Made by a program: the position numbers and the translations under genes. This document shows positions 1 to 9,616 of a DNA stretch of 50,928 nt, piece after piece (position 1 is the stretch's first letter; every line of letters starts with the position of its first letter). The notes beneath the pieces were generated by a model, which worked only from the letters and a program-made list of their open reading frames with translations, did no database searches and had not been told where the DNA came from. Origin of the DNA: Chloroflexus sp. (lineage in GTDB: Bacteria; Chloroflexota; Chloroflexia; Chloroflexales; Chloroflexaceae); contig JANWYE010000003.1 of assembly GCA_025057175.1 (NCBI GenBank), positions 1 through 50,928 on the forward strand, in the 5' to 3' direction.

Positions 1-2
1 AT

Positions 3-845
3 CAACTCAACCTCACCGTCGGCAAAGGCGAAGTTTTTGGCTTCCTCGGCCCAAACGGCGCCGGCAAAACCACGACCATTGCTATGCTACTGGGCTTAGT
101 AAAGCCAACTAAAGGGCGAGCGCTGGTGCTCGGCTATGACGTGCAACGCGAACCGGCGCTGGCTTTGCAGCGGGTGGGGGCGATGATTGAAGCGCCGGCG
201 TTCTACCCCTACCTGAGCGGGGCCGATAACCTGCGCGTCTTAGCCCGCGCCGGCGGCATTCCGCTCGATCGGGTCAAGCGCGTGCTCGACATTGTCGAGT
301 TGAGCGATCGCGCGCGCGATAAAGTTGCCACCTACTCGCAAGGGATGAAGCAACGGCTCGCGATTGCGGCTGCCCTCTTGCCCGACCCCGAACTGATCAT
401 GCTCGATGAACCGACCAACGGCCTCGATCCGGCAGGAACGGTGGAAATCCGCACCTTGATTCGCGAACTCGCGGCGGGTGGGCGCACCATCTTGTTGTGT
501 AGCCACTTGCTGCACGAAGTTGAGCAACTGTGCCAGCGAGTGGCGATCATGAAAGAAGGCAAATTGATCGCGGCTGGCGAGGTTGCCACTCTGCTGCGGC
601 GCGGACAAGGCGTGCGCGTGCGGGTGCAAGGCGATCCGGGGCCGGCGGTGAGCCTGTTGCGCGGATTGGCATGGGTGAGCAGTGTGACGGTGCAAGGGGA
701 TACGATTATCGTTGACGCACCCACCGATCGCACTGCCGAGATCAATGCGCTGTTGATCAAGGCCGATATTGTGGTAGCCGAAATTGGGGCGAGCAATAGT
801 TCGCTAGAAGAATTTTTCTTGACCGTAACCAAATCCGAGCCATGA
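3..845 (+). CDS. ABC transporter ATP-binding protein (5' truncated by window edge)
   Basis: Frame open from base 3; Walker A GPNGAGKTTT, signature YSQGMKQRLAIAAAL, Walker B LIMLDEPTNGLDPAG. Confidence 0.93.
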   Translation, partial: QLNLTVGKGEVFGFLGPNGAGKTTTIAMLLGLVKPTKGRALVLGYDVQREPALALQRVGAMIEAPAFYPYLSGADNLRVLARAGGIPLDRVKRVLDIVELSDRARDKVATYSQGMKQRLAIAAALLPDPELIMLDEPTNGLDPAGTVEIRTLIRELAAGGRTILLCSHLLHEVEQLCQRVAIMKEGKLIAAGEVATLLRRGQGVRVRVQGDPGPAVSLLRGLAWVSSVTVQGDTIIVDAPTDRTAEINALLIKADIVVAEIGASNSSLEEFFLTVTKSEP

Positions 846-940
846 CTGCACAATCAATCCTCGTCACCAATGCGAATGCACGGGCACACCGTGTTGCCGT
901 TGCCTAAGCGCCCCGGCAATGACACGGAGATAGACTTGGT

Positions 941-1891
941 ATGAGTAGTGCGCTGCCTGAAAGGTATCCAACCGTGGACACCCGCGCGATGTTTACTAAC
1001 CTCTTAGCTGCCGAATGGATGAAGATCGCGCGCCGGCCAATGGCGCTATTACTGCTGGGTATTTTTCTTGCCCTCACCATGCTCCAACAAACGCTTTGGT
1101 TTTTGGTGGTGGCATTACAAGATGGCACGTTTAGCGGCGGCGAAGTGACCTTTAACTTGCTCAGCGCGGCGGCAATCGAGCAGATTAAACGCCAGCTCAG
1201 CCTGCCCGGCGTGTTCGGCGCGATGTTGAGCGCGATTAATGGTACTGGCGGCATTTTGGCCGTGATCTTGACGGCGGGCATCTTTGGGAGTGATTTTAAC
1301 TGGGGCACTTTGCGCATTTTGCTGACTCGCGCCCCGCATCGCGGCGCGTACCTGCTGGCTAAGCTGGTGGCGTTGCAACTGGCGCTATTGGCAGCGATGG
1401 CAATTACCCTGATTGTTGGTGTCCTATTGGCATTGCTCTTCAGCGGCATCCTCGGCTTGCCACAGCAGCTCAGCGCGATTGACCTGCTGCTCCTGCCGGT
1501 CGGAATGCTACGAGCGCTGCTGGTGATGCTCCCCTATACCTTGATCGCTGCGGCAAGCGCCATTTTCGGGCGCTCGGTGATTGCCGGCGTTGGCGGCGGC
1601 TTGATCTTTCTCGCCTTTGATGTTAGCGCCGGTTCGCTCAACACAATTGGCGCGGTTGATCCCTTTATCCGCACTCTCGTTAATCTCTTGCTGCAACCAA
1701 ACATCAATCGGTTAGTGGTGGAGAATAGCCGGATGTTCGGTCTCGATCAGAGTGTGTTGACTTCTGCGCTCGACCTCAATCTGCTGCCATCGCAGTGGCA
1801 GGCCATCGTCGTGATCATTGTCTACAGTGCGATTTTCGCTTACAGTGCCTACCGTACCCTAAGCCGGCAAGACATTGGCGGAGCATCGTAG
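941..1891 (+). CDS. ABC-2 type transporter permease
   Basis: Multi-TM hydrophobic protein directly downstream of an ABC-2 type ATPase; start could also be 989. Confidence 0.8.
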   Translation: MSSALPERYPTVDTRAMFTNLLAAEWMKIARRPMALLLLGIFLALTMLQQTLWFLVVALQDGTFSGGEVTFNLLSAAAIEQIKRQLSLPGVFGAMLSAINGTGGILAVILTAGIFGSDFNWGTLRILLTRAPHRGAYLLAKLVALQLALLAAMAITLIVGVLLALLFSGILGLPQQLSAIDLLLLPVGMLRALLVMLPYTLIAAASAIFGRSVIAGVGGGLIFLAFDVSAGSLNTIGAVDPFIRTLVNLLLQPNINRLVVENSRMFGLDQSVLTSALDLNLLPSQWQAIVVIIVYSAIFAYSAYRTLSRQDIGGAS

Positions 1892-2494
1892 CTACATCCA
1901 CCCGACCACCAACTCGGTCAAGGGCCGGCGCGGGCGACGTTTTGGTTCTTGGGCTAGATAGCCGATTGGAATGAGGGCTTGCGGATGCAGATCATCGGCT
2001 AGTCCTAATGCAGCCCGCACTGCTGCTGGCGCAAATAGCGGCGCGCACATCCAGCCTGCCGCTAGCCCCAACGCAAACGCAGCCAACAACATATTCTGCA
2101 CCGCACAGCCGAGGCTCTGGATGGCCATCGTCGTCTCGGCAGCCTGCCGTTCGGGGTCGGGATAGACATCAAGATCGGTGAGGTAGAGACAGGGAATAAT
2201 AATGACCGGCGCGTTGAGCACCCGCTCGCGTGAGCGTTGCAGCCGCTGGGAGATCGTTTCCGGGTCGTGGCCATCAAGGGCGAGATGGCGCTGCCACGCT
2301 GCGCCCATCGCCTCAGCCAAGGCTGCTTTCCGCTCAGCCGACTCAACGACCACAAACCGCCACGGCTGGCGGCCATGGGGTGATGGCGCCCAACTGGCGG
2401 CGGTCAGAATCTGTTCAATAGCGGCCCGCGGCGGCGGATCCGGCAGGAATGCGCGCACGGTGCGGCGCGTTTGGGCAAGGGTGAAGAAATCCAT
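1892..2494 (-). CDS. Nitroreductase-family protein resembling the FbiB C-terminal domain
   Basis: MDFFTLAQTRRTVRAFLPDPPPRAAIEQILTAASWAPSPHGRQPWRFVVVE is typical of the FbiB/nitroreductase fold; internal ATG at 2494 fits the domain start better than 2536. Confidence 0.8.
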   Translation of the reverse strand: MDFFTLAQTRRTVRAFLPDPPPRAAIEQILTAASWAPSPHGRQPWRFVVVESAERKAALAEAMGAAWQRHLALDGHDPETISQRLQRSRERVLNAPVIIIPCLYLTDLDVYPDPERQAAETTMAIQSLGCAVQNMLLAAFALGLAAGWMCAPLFAPAAVRAALGLADDLHPQALIPIGYLAQEPKRRPRRPLTELVVGWM

Positions 2495-2594
2495 CGCTTG
2501 TGACCTACGTGGCATGCGGCAGTATGACCACCGCATGCCATATTCGCCAAGAGCGCGGAGGGTGTGGTGCTACCACGCGCATCTATTCCCCATG

Positions 2595-2625
2595 TGGAGT
2601 GCGGCAGGGCAACTGCCGCACTCCA
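2595..2625. repeat. Palindromic intergenic element (copy 1)
   Basis: TGGAGTGCGGCAG-ggcaa-CTGCCGCACTCCA, perfect 13-bp arms; same core recurs elsewhere in the window. Confidence 0.85.
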
Positions 2626-2683
2626 TATATTCTCTCATCGCAAAAGCTGAGGGTTCAACTCCTAGGTGAGGTAGCTGTGTTCA

Positions 2684-2714
2684 GAGTGCGGAGGGCGCAG
2701 CCCTGCCGTACTCC
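2684..2714. repeat. Degenerate copy of the palindromic intergenic element (copy 2)
   Basis: GAGTGCGGAGGGC-gca-GCCCTGCCGTACTCC, imperfect arms, followed by the same CATATAT flank as copy 1. Confidence 0.6.
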
Positions 2715-2743
2715 ATATATATGTGGTGAGCACAGCACACCCA

Positions 2744-3505
2744 TCACCGGAACAGATCAAACCGCGGATCGCGCAGCAACTGGCGGGCAGTGGCGGTCTC
2801 GCTCGGCTGATATTGGTAGCCGCGCACCAACGCTGCCGGCACGCGATCGATCTTGCCCATCACCAGTTCGGCGGCAGCAGCCAGCTCGTCGGCGACAGCG
2901 ATGAGCGTGGCGTGCATAGTGTAGCCGTAGGGATCATCAATCCCGGCGAAATCGCGCAGCGGCGCCATCCCGGCCACGCCAATCGCGACATTGACCTGCC
3001 CTTCGCGCCATGGCCGGCCAAAGGTATCGGTGATGATCACCGCCGGCGCGTGATCGTAACGAGCGGCCAAGGCTGTGCGCAGCGCGGCGGCGCTAGCGTC
3101 GGGGTCAACCGGCAATAGCGCCAACTGCCGCCCGCCATCAACATTCGACTCATCAACGCCGCTATTGGCGCAGATAAAACCGTGATGGGTTTCGGTGATA
3201 AGCACACCGTTGGCCATCTTGACGATGCGCTTGCTCTCACGCAGGACTACCTCTTGATAGCGGGCGTCCTTTTTGGCGGTCAGCGCAATCTGCTGCGCAA
3301 ATGGCGATGGCTCAATAGTGGCGGGATCGACCAAGCGACCCTCTGCTTTCGAGACAATCTTCTGGGTCACAACCAGAATATCGCCCGCCGCCAAGCCGCC
3401 AATGGCATCAATCGCGGCGGCGAGGATAGCGGCCAGATCATCGCCCGGCCGCACCTCGCCAATGCCGCGCAACGGGATAATGCGAATCTCGGATTGGGGC
3501 GTCAT
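2744..3505 (-). CDS. cofE: Coenzyme F420-0:L-glutamate ligase
   Basis: IIPLRGIGEVRPGDDLA...GDILVVTQKIVSKAEGR and ITDTFGRPWREGQVNVAIGVAG are CofE hallmarks. Confidence 0.92.
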   Translation of the reverse strand: MTPQSEIRIIPLRGIGEVRPGDDLAAILAAAIDAIGGLAAGDILVVTQKIVSKAEGRLVDPATIEPSPFAQQIALTAKKDARYQEVVLRESKRIVKMANGVLITETHHGFICANSGVDESNVDGGRQLALLPVDPDASAAALRTALAARYDHAPAVIITDTFGRPWREGQVNVAIGVAGMAPLRDFAGIDDPYGYTMHATLIAVADELAAAAELVMGKIDRVPAALVRGYQYQPSETATARQLLRDPRFDLFR

Positions 3506-3506
3506 A

Positions 3507-4373
3507 TTACGACCAATACCGGCCAGCGATTGGCGCTAGCCGTTCCTTTACGGCAGCCGGAATGTAATCGGGATGGGTGATGATCGCGTGGCGCAGGGCG
3601 TCGTGGGCCGGACTAGCAAAATGCTCGTCGATCTGAGCCACTGCCAAGCGCACAATCTGCTGTGAGAGGGACACATTCGCGCTCAACACCTTGATCACCT
3701 GATCGGCAGTAACGGCATCGTGTTCGGGGTGCCAAACATCGTAGTCAGTCACCATCGCCAGCGTCGCATACGCAATCTCAGCTTCACGGGCCAGCTTAGC
3801 TTCGGGCAACGCCGTCATGCCGATCAGGCTATGGCCGCGGCGGCGATTCTCTTCACTCTCGGCCTTCGTCGAAAATTGCGGCCCCTCCATCACCACCAGC
3901 GTCCCCCCTTGATGCACCACCGCGCCGGCTGCCTGCGCCGCATGGAAGAGGATACTGCTGAGGTGCGGGCAGAAGGGGCGGTCGAAGGCGACATGGGCCA
4001 CCACACCGCCCTCGAAGAAGGTAGCGGGGCGAATGCCCTTGGTGCGATCAAAAATCTGGTCGGGAATAACCGCGTGACCGGGAGCGTAATCTTCGCGCAG
4101 CGAACCGACCGCGCTGACCGAGATCAGCGCGCGCACCCCCAAGAGCTTAAAGGCATAGATATTAGCCCGCGCCGGCACCTCGCTGGGGTTGAGGCGATGG
4201 CCACGACCGTGGCGGGGCAAAAACGCCACCCGCCGGCCCTCCAGTTCACCAATGATAAACGCATCGCTCGGATCGCCAAACGGCGTCGTCAGGCGCACCT
4301 CTTCCGGGTTCTTAAGATCGGGCATTGCGTACAGACCGCTGCCGCCGATCACACCGATCATTGCGCTGCTCAT
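3507..4373 (-). CDS. mtnP: S-methyl-5'-thioadenosine phosphorylase
   Basis: IGVIGGSGLY, FLPRHGRGHRLNPSEVPARANIYA, VVMEGPQFSTKAES are MTAP/PNP family motifs; stop and cofE start separated by 1 nt. Confidence 0.92.
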   Translation of the reverse strand: MSSAMIGVIGGSGLYAMPDLKNPEEVRLTTPFGDPSDAFIIGELEGRRVAFLPRHGRGHRLNPSEVPARANIYAFKLLGVRALISVSAVGSLREDYAPGHAVIPDQIFDRTKGIRPATFFEGGVVAHVAFDRPFCPHLSSILFHAAQAAGAVVHQGGTLVVMEGPQFSTKAESEENRRRGHSLIGMTALPEAKLAREAEIAYATLAMVTDYDVWHPEHDAVTADQVIKVLSANVSLSQQIVRLAVAQIDEHFASPAHDALRHAIITHPDYIPAAVKERLAPIAGRYWS

Positions 4374-4480
4374 AGCTTGTGCTCCTCGTTCAGAAGACTA
4401 CGCCGCTATGCAGTATACCGTAGGTGGCGAGAAATGGGCAAAGGGGCACGAGCCTCCTACCATCTACGACCCCTCCATGC

Positions 4481-4489
4481 TGGTATAAT
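4481..4489 (+). promoter_or_regulatory. Extended -10 promoter candidate for the STAND/BTAD regulator
   Basis: TGGTATAAT 40 nt upstream of the ATG at 4529. Confidence 0.55.
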
Positions 4490-4528
4490 ACTTCATACAT
4501 CAGTTGCCCTATATCCACCATAACCGCT

Positions 4529-7500
4529 ATGGCGCGTGAAGAGACAGTGTTGTTGCAGGCAAAAGTCGCGCCGCCGCGACCACACCGCTACCGGCTGGTG
4601 CGCCCGGCGGTTACGGCGCGCTTGCGCGAAGCGTTTGACTACCGGGTAACGCTGGTGCAAGCTGGCGCTGGCTATGGCAAGACGACGGCGCTGGCCGAGT
4701 TGGCAGCCAGCGCGGGCGCAGTGTGTTGGTATACGATCAGCGAGAGCGACCGTGATCCGGTAACATTTTTGACCTATCTGACTGCGGCGTGTGCGCCGGT
4801 ACTGCCGCAAGGCGCGCCAGACGCCCTCGCAGCGCTGCACGCTAGCCCCGCCGACCGTTCGGCGTGGACGCAGGCGCTCGACGGGTTGCTGAATGCGTTG
4901 GCCGGGGCCGCGCCCACACCCACGTTGCTCATTCTCGATGACTATCACTTCGTCACTGCTTCAGCCGAGATTCGGGCGCTGACCGAACGGCTCATCACGT
5001 ATGCGCCACCGTGGTTGAGCCTGCTGATTGCCACTCGCTACCCGATTGTCAGCGGGGAGTTAGTGCGCTGGCGCGCGCGCGGCGAGGTGCTGGAATTGCA
5101 CCGCGAGGCGCTGGCCTTTACCCGTGACGAAATTGCCGCCCTCTTTGCCGGCATCTTCGGCATGCCGCTCAGCGACGCCGATGCCGATCTGCTCAGCCAT
5201 CAGACGGAAGGATGGCCAATCGCATTGCAACTGGTCTGGCAAGGCCTGCGGAGCGGGCAGGCGCGGAGTGTCGCCGAGTTGTTGGCCAACGGCCCCACCT
5301 CGCTGGCGGCTCTGTTCGATTTTCTGGCCTCTGATGTTCTTGACCGGCAGCCGCCGGAGATTGCCGCCTTTTTGCGCGCCACTGCGCCATTGCGCGCGCT
5401 CACGGCTGCGGCATGCGACGCCGTGCGGCAGGCTCACGATAGCGCCGAGCTATTGGCAGAGGTGCGCGATCGCGATCTCTTCTTGGTTGAATTAGGCCCC
5501 GACCACTACCGCTACCATCACCTCTTCCACGACTTTTTGCGCCAACAGACGCGCCACGATCCCGATCTGGCCGCGCGCCACCGGCGCGCAGCGCAGCACT
5601 ATACTGCTACCGGTCTGGCCGAAGAAGCCATCTACCATTGGTTTGCCGCTGGAGAGGGCGCGATTGCCGCTGATGCGATTGAAATAGCCGGTGAAGAAGC
5701 CTTGCGCAATGGCCGGCTCGATACCGTGGCCGGCTGGATTGACGCCTTGCCGGCGGAGTTGATCGCCAACCGGCCCCGTTTGCAATGCTACCTCGGCGAT
5801 CTCTACCGGCTCCGCGCCCGCTTCGACGAAGCCCGGCGCTGGTATGACCAAGCCGAAGCAACGAGCCGCCAGCGCGGTGATCGGGCCGGGTTGGCCCGCG
5901 CGCTGTATGGGAAAGCGTTGGTCTACATTGATCAGGTGCAGCCGGCGCAAGCCGAAAGTGTGCTGCAAGAGGCGCTACGGGTCAGTGAAGGGCTAGAAGA
6001 TCAAGTTGCCCGCGCGCGCGTGCTCGAGTTGCTGGCCGAGAATAAGCTCAATATGGGCCAACCGGCTGAAGCCGAAGCCTTGCAGCAACAGGCGCGCCAA
6101 TTGCGCGCCGCTAGCCCGGCAGCCGATCTGCTCAGCGCGCGGGTGAAGCTGCGCACCGGCCAATTGGCGGCGGCGCGCAGCTTGTTAGAAGCATGGCGTA
6201 ATCACGAGCGCCTAGCCACGGCGCGCGGCGCGACGCTGGCGCCGCGTGGGCATCGCGAAGCGGTGCTCGTGCTAGCCCTGATCGCCGCCTTCGAGGGTGA
6301 GACTGAACAGGCGCTGGCATTGGCTAAAGAGGGGGTGCAGGTAGGAATCGAACGCGACTCCCGCTTTATTACCTCGGTCGCCTACGCCCGGCTTGGCCAT
6401 GCGTGGTTGCTGCAGAGCGCCACTGCCGGCGCAACCGCCCGTGACCATGCGCTTGATTATTATCGTAAAGCCCTAGCTGAGGGCGATGCGTTAGGGGTGG
6501 ATCGGCTGCGAGTTGAACCGCTGTGGGGCTTGACCCGCCTCTACGGGCTGGCCGGCGATCTGGCCGCTGCCGAGAGCGCCGCCGCCGATGGGCAGGCGTT
6601 TTGCCGGTGGGCCGGCGATCTCTGGCTGGGTGCGATGATTCAGTTACAACGCGGCGTCAGCCATTTGGTCGCCGGGCAGGTGGGGCGCGCGCAGGAGGTG
6701 CTGTTGGCCGCCCGTGCTGATTTGCGCGCATGTAGCGACCGCTTTGGTCAAGCTGCCGCTGCGCTCTGGCTGGCGCTGGCCTATCACGAGCAACGGCACG
6801 ACGCGGCAGCGATCGCGGCTATCAATGAGGCGTTAGAACTGAGCGCCACCCATGGCTACGATTATCTGTTCACCCGCCCGACCTTCCTCGGCCTGACCGA
6901 CCCGCGCCGGGTGTTGCCGATCGTGCTCGCCGCTCGCGCCCGCGGCCATCACCGCGACTATATTGAACGCCTGCTAGCTACGCTTGGCCTGCGTGGTCTC
7001 GAAGCCCATCCCGGCTACCAGTTGCGAGTGCAGACGCTGGGCGCGTTTCGGGTGTGGCGCGGCGAGCGTGAGATCGAAGCCCGCGAATGGCAACGCGACA
7101 AGGCGCGCCAGCTTTTTCAGGCGCTGATTGCCCACCGCAGCCGTTGGCTGCAACGCGAAGAGCTGGCCGAGATGCTGTGGCCGCATCTTGCGCCCGAAGC
7201 CGCCATCCGCGATTTTAAAGTCGCGCTGAGCGCATTGTACCGCGTGCTGGAACCGAGCCGCAGCGAATCAACGTCGTCGTTCATCGCTCGCGACGGCAGC
7301 GCCTACCGGCTGCGCCCTACCGCTGACCTCTGGCTCGACTGCGCCGAGTTTAGCGCCGGCTGCGCCGATGGTTTGCGCTTGATTGACCAAGGCCAGACTG
7401 AAGCCGGTATACGGCGGTTGCAGACTGCCCTTCAGCTCTATCACGGCGATTTTCTCCCCGACGCGCTCTATGAGGGTTGGGCGGAAGCCGAGCGCGAACG

Positions 7501-7810
7501 GTTGCGCAACACGTTTTTGCGCAGCGCCGACCGGCTGGCCCAGTTGTGGGCTGAACTTGGGCGCGACGAGGAGGTCATCGCGCTGGCCGAACGCATGCTC
7601 GCCCACGACAACTGTTGGGAGCGGGCCTACCGGCTGTTGATGCTAGCTTATGCCCGCCAAGGCAATCGCGCTGCCGCGCTGCGGGTCTTCCAGCGTTGCG
7701 TTGATAATCTGGCCCGTGAATTGGATGTTGAACCGGCGCCGGTCACACTCGCCTTTGCCGAACGGTTGCGCGCCGGTGATCCAAACCTCCCACCCGTTGG
7801 CGATCTGTAA
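4529..7810 (+). CDS. MalT-like STAND ATPase regulator with TPR region and C-terminal SARP/BTAD output domain
   Basis: P-loop QAGAGYGKTTAL, MalT-like YRYHHLFHDFLR, TPR-like middle, C-terminal wHTH (LRVQTLGAFRVWRG...REELAEMLWP) plus BTAD (YHGDFLPD...ERLRNTFL). Start at 4529 preferred over 4424 because the promoter lies at 4481. Confidence 0.88.
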   Translation: MAREETVLLQAKVAPPRPHRYRLVRPAVTARLREAFDYRVTLVQAGAGYGKTTALAELAASAGAVCWYTISESDRDPVTFLTYLTAACAPVLPQGAPDALAALHASPADRSAWTQALDGLLNALAGAAPTPTLLILDDYHFVTASAEIRALTERLITYAPPWLSLLIATRYPIVSGELVRWRARGEVLELHREALAFTRDEIAALFAGIFGMPLSDADADLLSHQTEGWPIALQLVWQGLRSGQARSVAELLANGPTSLAALFDFLASDVLDRQPPEIAAFLRATAPLRALTAAACDAVRQAHDSAELLAEVRDRDLFLVELGPDHYRYHHLFHDFLRQQTRHDPDLAARHRRAAQHYTATGLAEEAIYHWFAAGEGAIAADAIEIAGEEALRNGRLDTVAGWIDALPAELIANRPRLQCYLGDLYRLRARFDEARRWYDQAEATSRQRGDRAGLARALYGKALVYIDQVQPAQAESVLQEALRVSEGLEDQVARARVLELLAENKLNMGQPAEAEALQQQARQLRAASPAADLLSARVKLRTGQLAAARSLLEAWRNHERLATARGATLAPRGHREAVLVLALIAAFEGETEQALALAKEGVQVGIERDSRFITSVAYARLGHAWLLQSATAGATARDHALDYYRKALAEGDALGVDRLRVEPLWGLTRLYGLAGDLAAAESAAADGQAFCRWAGDLWLGAMIQLQRGVSHLVAGQVGRAQEVLLAARADLRACSDRFGQAAAALWLALAYHEQRHDAAAIAAINEALELSATHGYDYLFTRPTFLGLTDPRRVLPIVLAARARGHHRDYIERLLATLGLRGLEAHPGYQLRVQTLGAFRVWRGEREIEAREWQRDKARQLFQALIAHRSRWLQREELAEMLWPHLAPEAAIRDFKVALSALYRVLEPSRSESTSSFIARDGSAYRLRPTADLWLDCAEFSAGCADGLRLIDQGQTEAGIRRLQTALQLYHGDFLPDALYEGWAEAERERLRNTFLRSADRLAQLWAELGRDEEVIALAERMLAHDNCWERAYRLLMLAYARQGNRAAALRVFQRCVDNLARELDVEPAPVTLAFAERLRAGDPNLPPVGDL

Positions 7811-8055
7811 TCTCATCCCACCCGGAGACATCGGCTAAACCTTTGGCGCTCTTGGTGTATGGGTGCGGTAGTGACACTGTCGCGCCAGCCTGTGCGACGG
7901 CATGCCCCCTCGCCGCTCTTGGCGAGTATGGAATGCAACAGGCTGTTACCGATTTGTAACTGCCGCGCAACCTCGATCTGCTACCCTCGACCACAGATCC
8001 CCGGTTACACGTTGCGCACCTGCGCGTATCGCGGCGGCGACGCCGCACCAAACAC

Positions 8056-9594
8056 ATGGACGTGATGAACCTTGGCGACTGGCTTGGCCGGCGCGCGCAA
8101 TTGTCACCGCACAAGGTGGCGCTGTTCGACGCTCAACATGGGATGCGTCCGATTACCTACGGCGAATGGAATGCGGCGACCAACCGCGCGGCCCATCTGC
8201 TGCGCGCGTTGGGGGTTGAGCAGGGTGATCGGGTCGCGACACTGGCCCAGAATTGCGTCGATCTGCTCGATCTCTGGTTTGCCTGCGCCAAACTCGGCGC
8301 TATTCTGCAACCGCTCAACTGGCGGCTAACCCCCGCCGAACTGCGCGATCTGATTGCCGACGGCGAACCGAAGGTGCTGGCGTATGGGCCTGAATATGCC
8401 GCGCTGACGCTCACTTTGCGCGGGCAAGCGCCGAGCGTAGCCCACTGGCTCGCGATTGACGGAGCGCCACCCGCCGATCCGTCTGATCCAACCATCGCTC
8501 AACGCGAAGCCCTGCCCGCTGAATACACGCCGGTTATGCTACGGTGGGACGACCCGTGGGTAATTTGCTACACCGGCGGCAGCACCGGCTTGCCGAAGGG
8601 AGCCATTCTTACCTACCGCAGCATCGCCGCCAACGCCGTCAACACCGTGATGAGCTGGGGGCTGCGCCCCGACGATGTTGCCATCCTCAACGCGCCGCTC
8701 TTCCACACCGGCGGCTTGAACGTCTTCACCGCGCCGTTGGTGCAGATCGGCGGCGCTTCGATCGTCTGCCGCGGCTTCAACGTCGATCAGGTCTTCGATT
8801 TGATCGATCACGGGCCGGCCACCCTCTTCTTCGGCGTGCCGACGATGTTCATCGCAATGCAACAACACCCACGTTGGCCAACGGTTGACTTCAGCCGCAT
8901 GCGGATCGTGATCAGCGGCGGCGCACCTTGCCCCGAACCGGTCTTCCACGCCTTCTGGGAGCGCGGCATCGACTTCAAAACCGGCTACGGCCTCACCGAA
9001 GCCGGCCCTAATACCTTCTGGCTGCCGCCAGAGCTGGTGCGAGCCAAGCCGGGCGCAGTCGGTTACCCGCTGATGTTTATTGATGTGCGGGTAGTGGCCG
9101 CCGATGGCCGTATCTGTGGCCCGGATGAAGTCGGCGAGTTGCAGATCCGCGGCCCGCACGTCTGCGCCGGCTATTGGCGGCGGCCCGCCGAGACGGCGGC
9201 AGCCTTCGTTGATGGCTGGCTGCGCACCGGCGATCTAGCCAGCTTTGATGCTGATGGCTGTTATCGCATTGTGGGCCGGTTGAAGGATGTGATCATCTCT
9301 GGCGGCGAAAACATCTATCCCGCCGAGGTTGAGAGCGTCTTAGCCGGGCACCCATCTGTGGCCGAAGTGGCATTGGTTGGGATGCCCGACCTGCACTGGG
9401 GCGAAGTGGGTTGGGCGGCAGTAGTGGTGCGCCCCGGCAGCGACTTCTCTGACCAAGACCTGCTCGCGTTTGCCGGCGCGCGTTTGGCCCGCTACAAACT
9501 GCCGAAACGAATTGTGACCCTTCCCGAACTCCCCAAAACCGGGGCCGGCAAGATTGACAAACAGGCGCTAAAGCGGATGTTTCAACAAGGGTAA
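8056..9594 (+). CDS. Acyl-CoA synthetase (AMP-forming; long-chain acid CoA ligase family)
   Basis: CYTGGSTGLPKGAILTY, TGYGLTEAGP, GWLRTGDLASFDADGCYRIVGRLKDVIISGGENIYPAEVE, TGAGKIDKQAL. Confidence 0.93.
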   Translation: MDVMNLGDWLGRRAQLSPHKVALFDAQHGMRPITYGEWNAATNRAAHLLRALGVEQGDRVATLAQNCVDLLDLWFACAKLGAILQPLNWRLTPAELRDLIADGEPKVLAYGPEYAALTLTLRGQAPSVAHWLAIDGAPPADPSDPTIAQREALPAEYTPVMLRWDDPWVICYTGGSTGLPKGAILTYRSIAANAVNTVMSWGLRPDDVAILNAPLFHTGGLNVFTAPLVQIGGASIVCRGFNVDQVFDLIDHGPATLFFGVPTMFIAMQQHPRWPTVDFSRMRIVISGGAPCPEPVFHAFWERGIDFKTGYGLTEAGPNTFWLPPELVRAKPGAVGYPLMFIDVRVVAADGRICGPDEVGELQIRGPHVCAGYWRRPAETAAAFVDGWLRTGDLASFDADGCYRIVGRLKDVIISGGENIYPAEVESVLAGHPSVAEVALVGMPDLHWGEVGWAAVVVRPGSDFSDQDLLAFAGARLARYKLPKRIVTLPELPKTGAGKIDKQALKRMFQQG

Positions 9595-9616
9595 TGACAA
9601 GCGATCGGAGCATACC

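Noticed and set aside
3720-4523. 267-aa plus-strand ORF opposite mtnP
   Set aside because: Antisense to a clear MtnP; no recognisable motif; composition is that of a shadow ORF.
6335-6365. tRNA T-arm-like sequence (GTTCGATTCC on minus strand)
   Set aside because: Inside the regulator coding region with no acceptor, D or anticodon arms.
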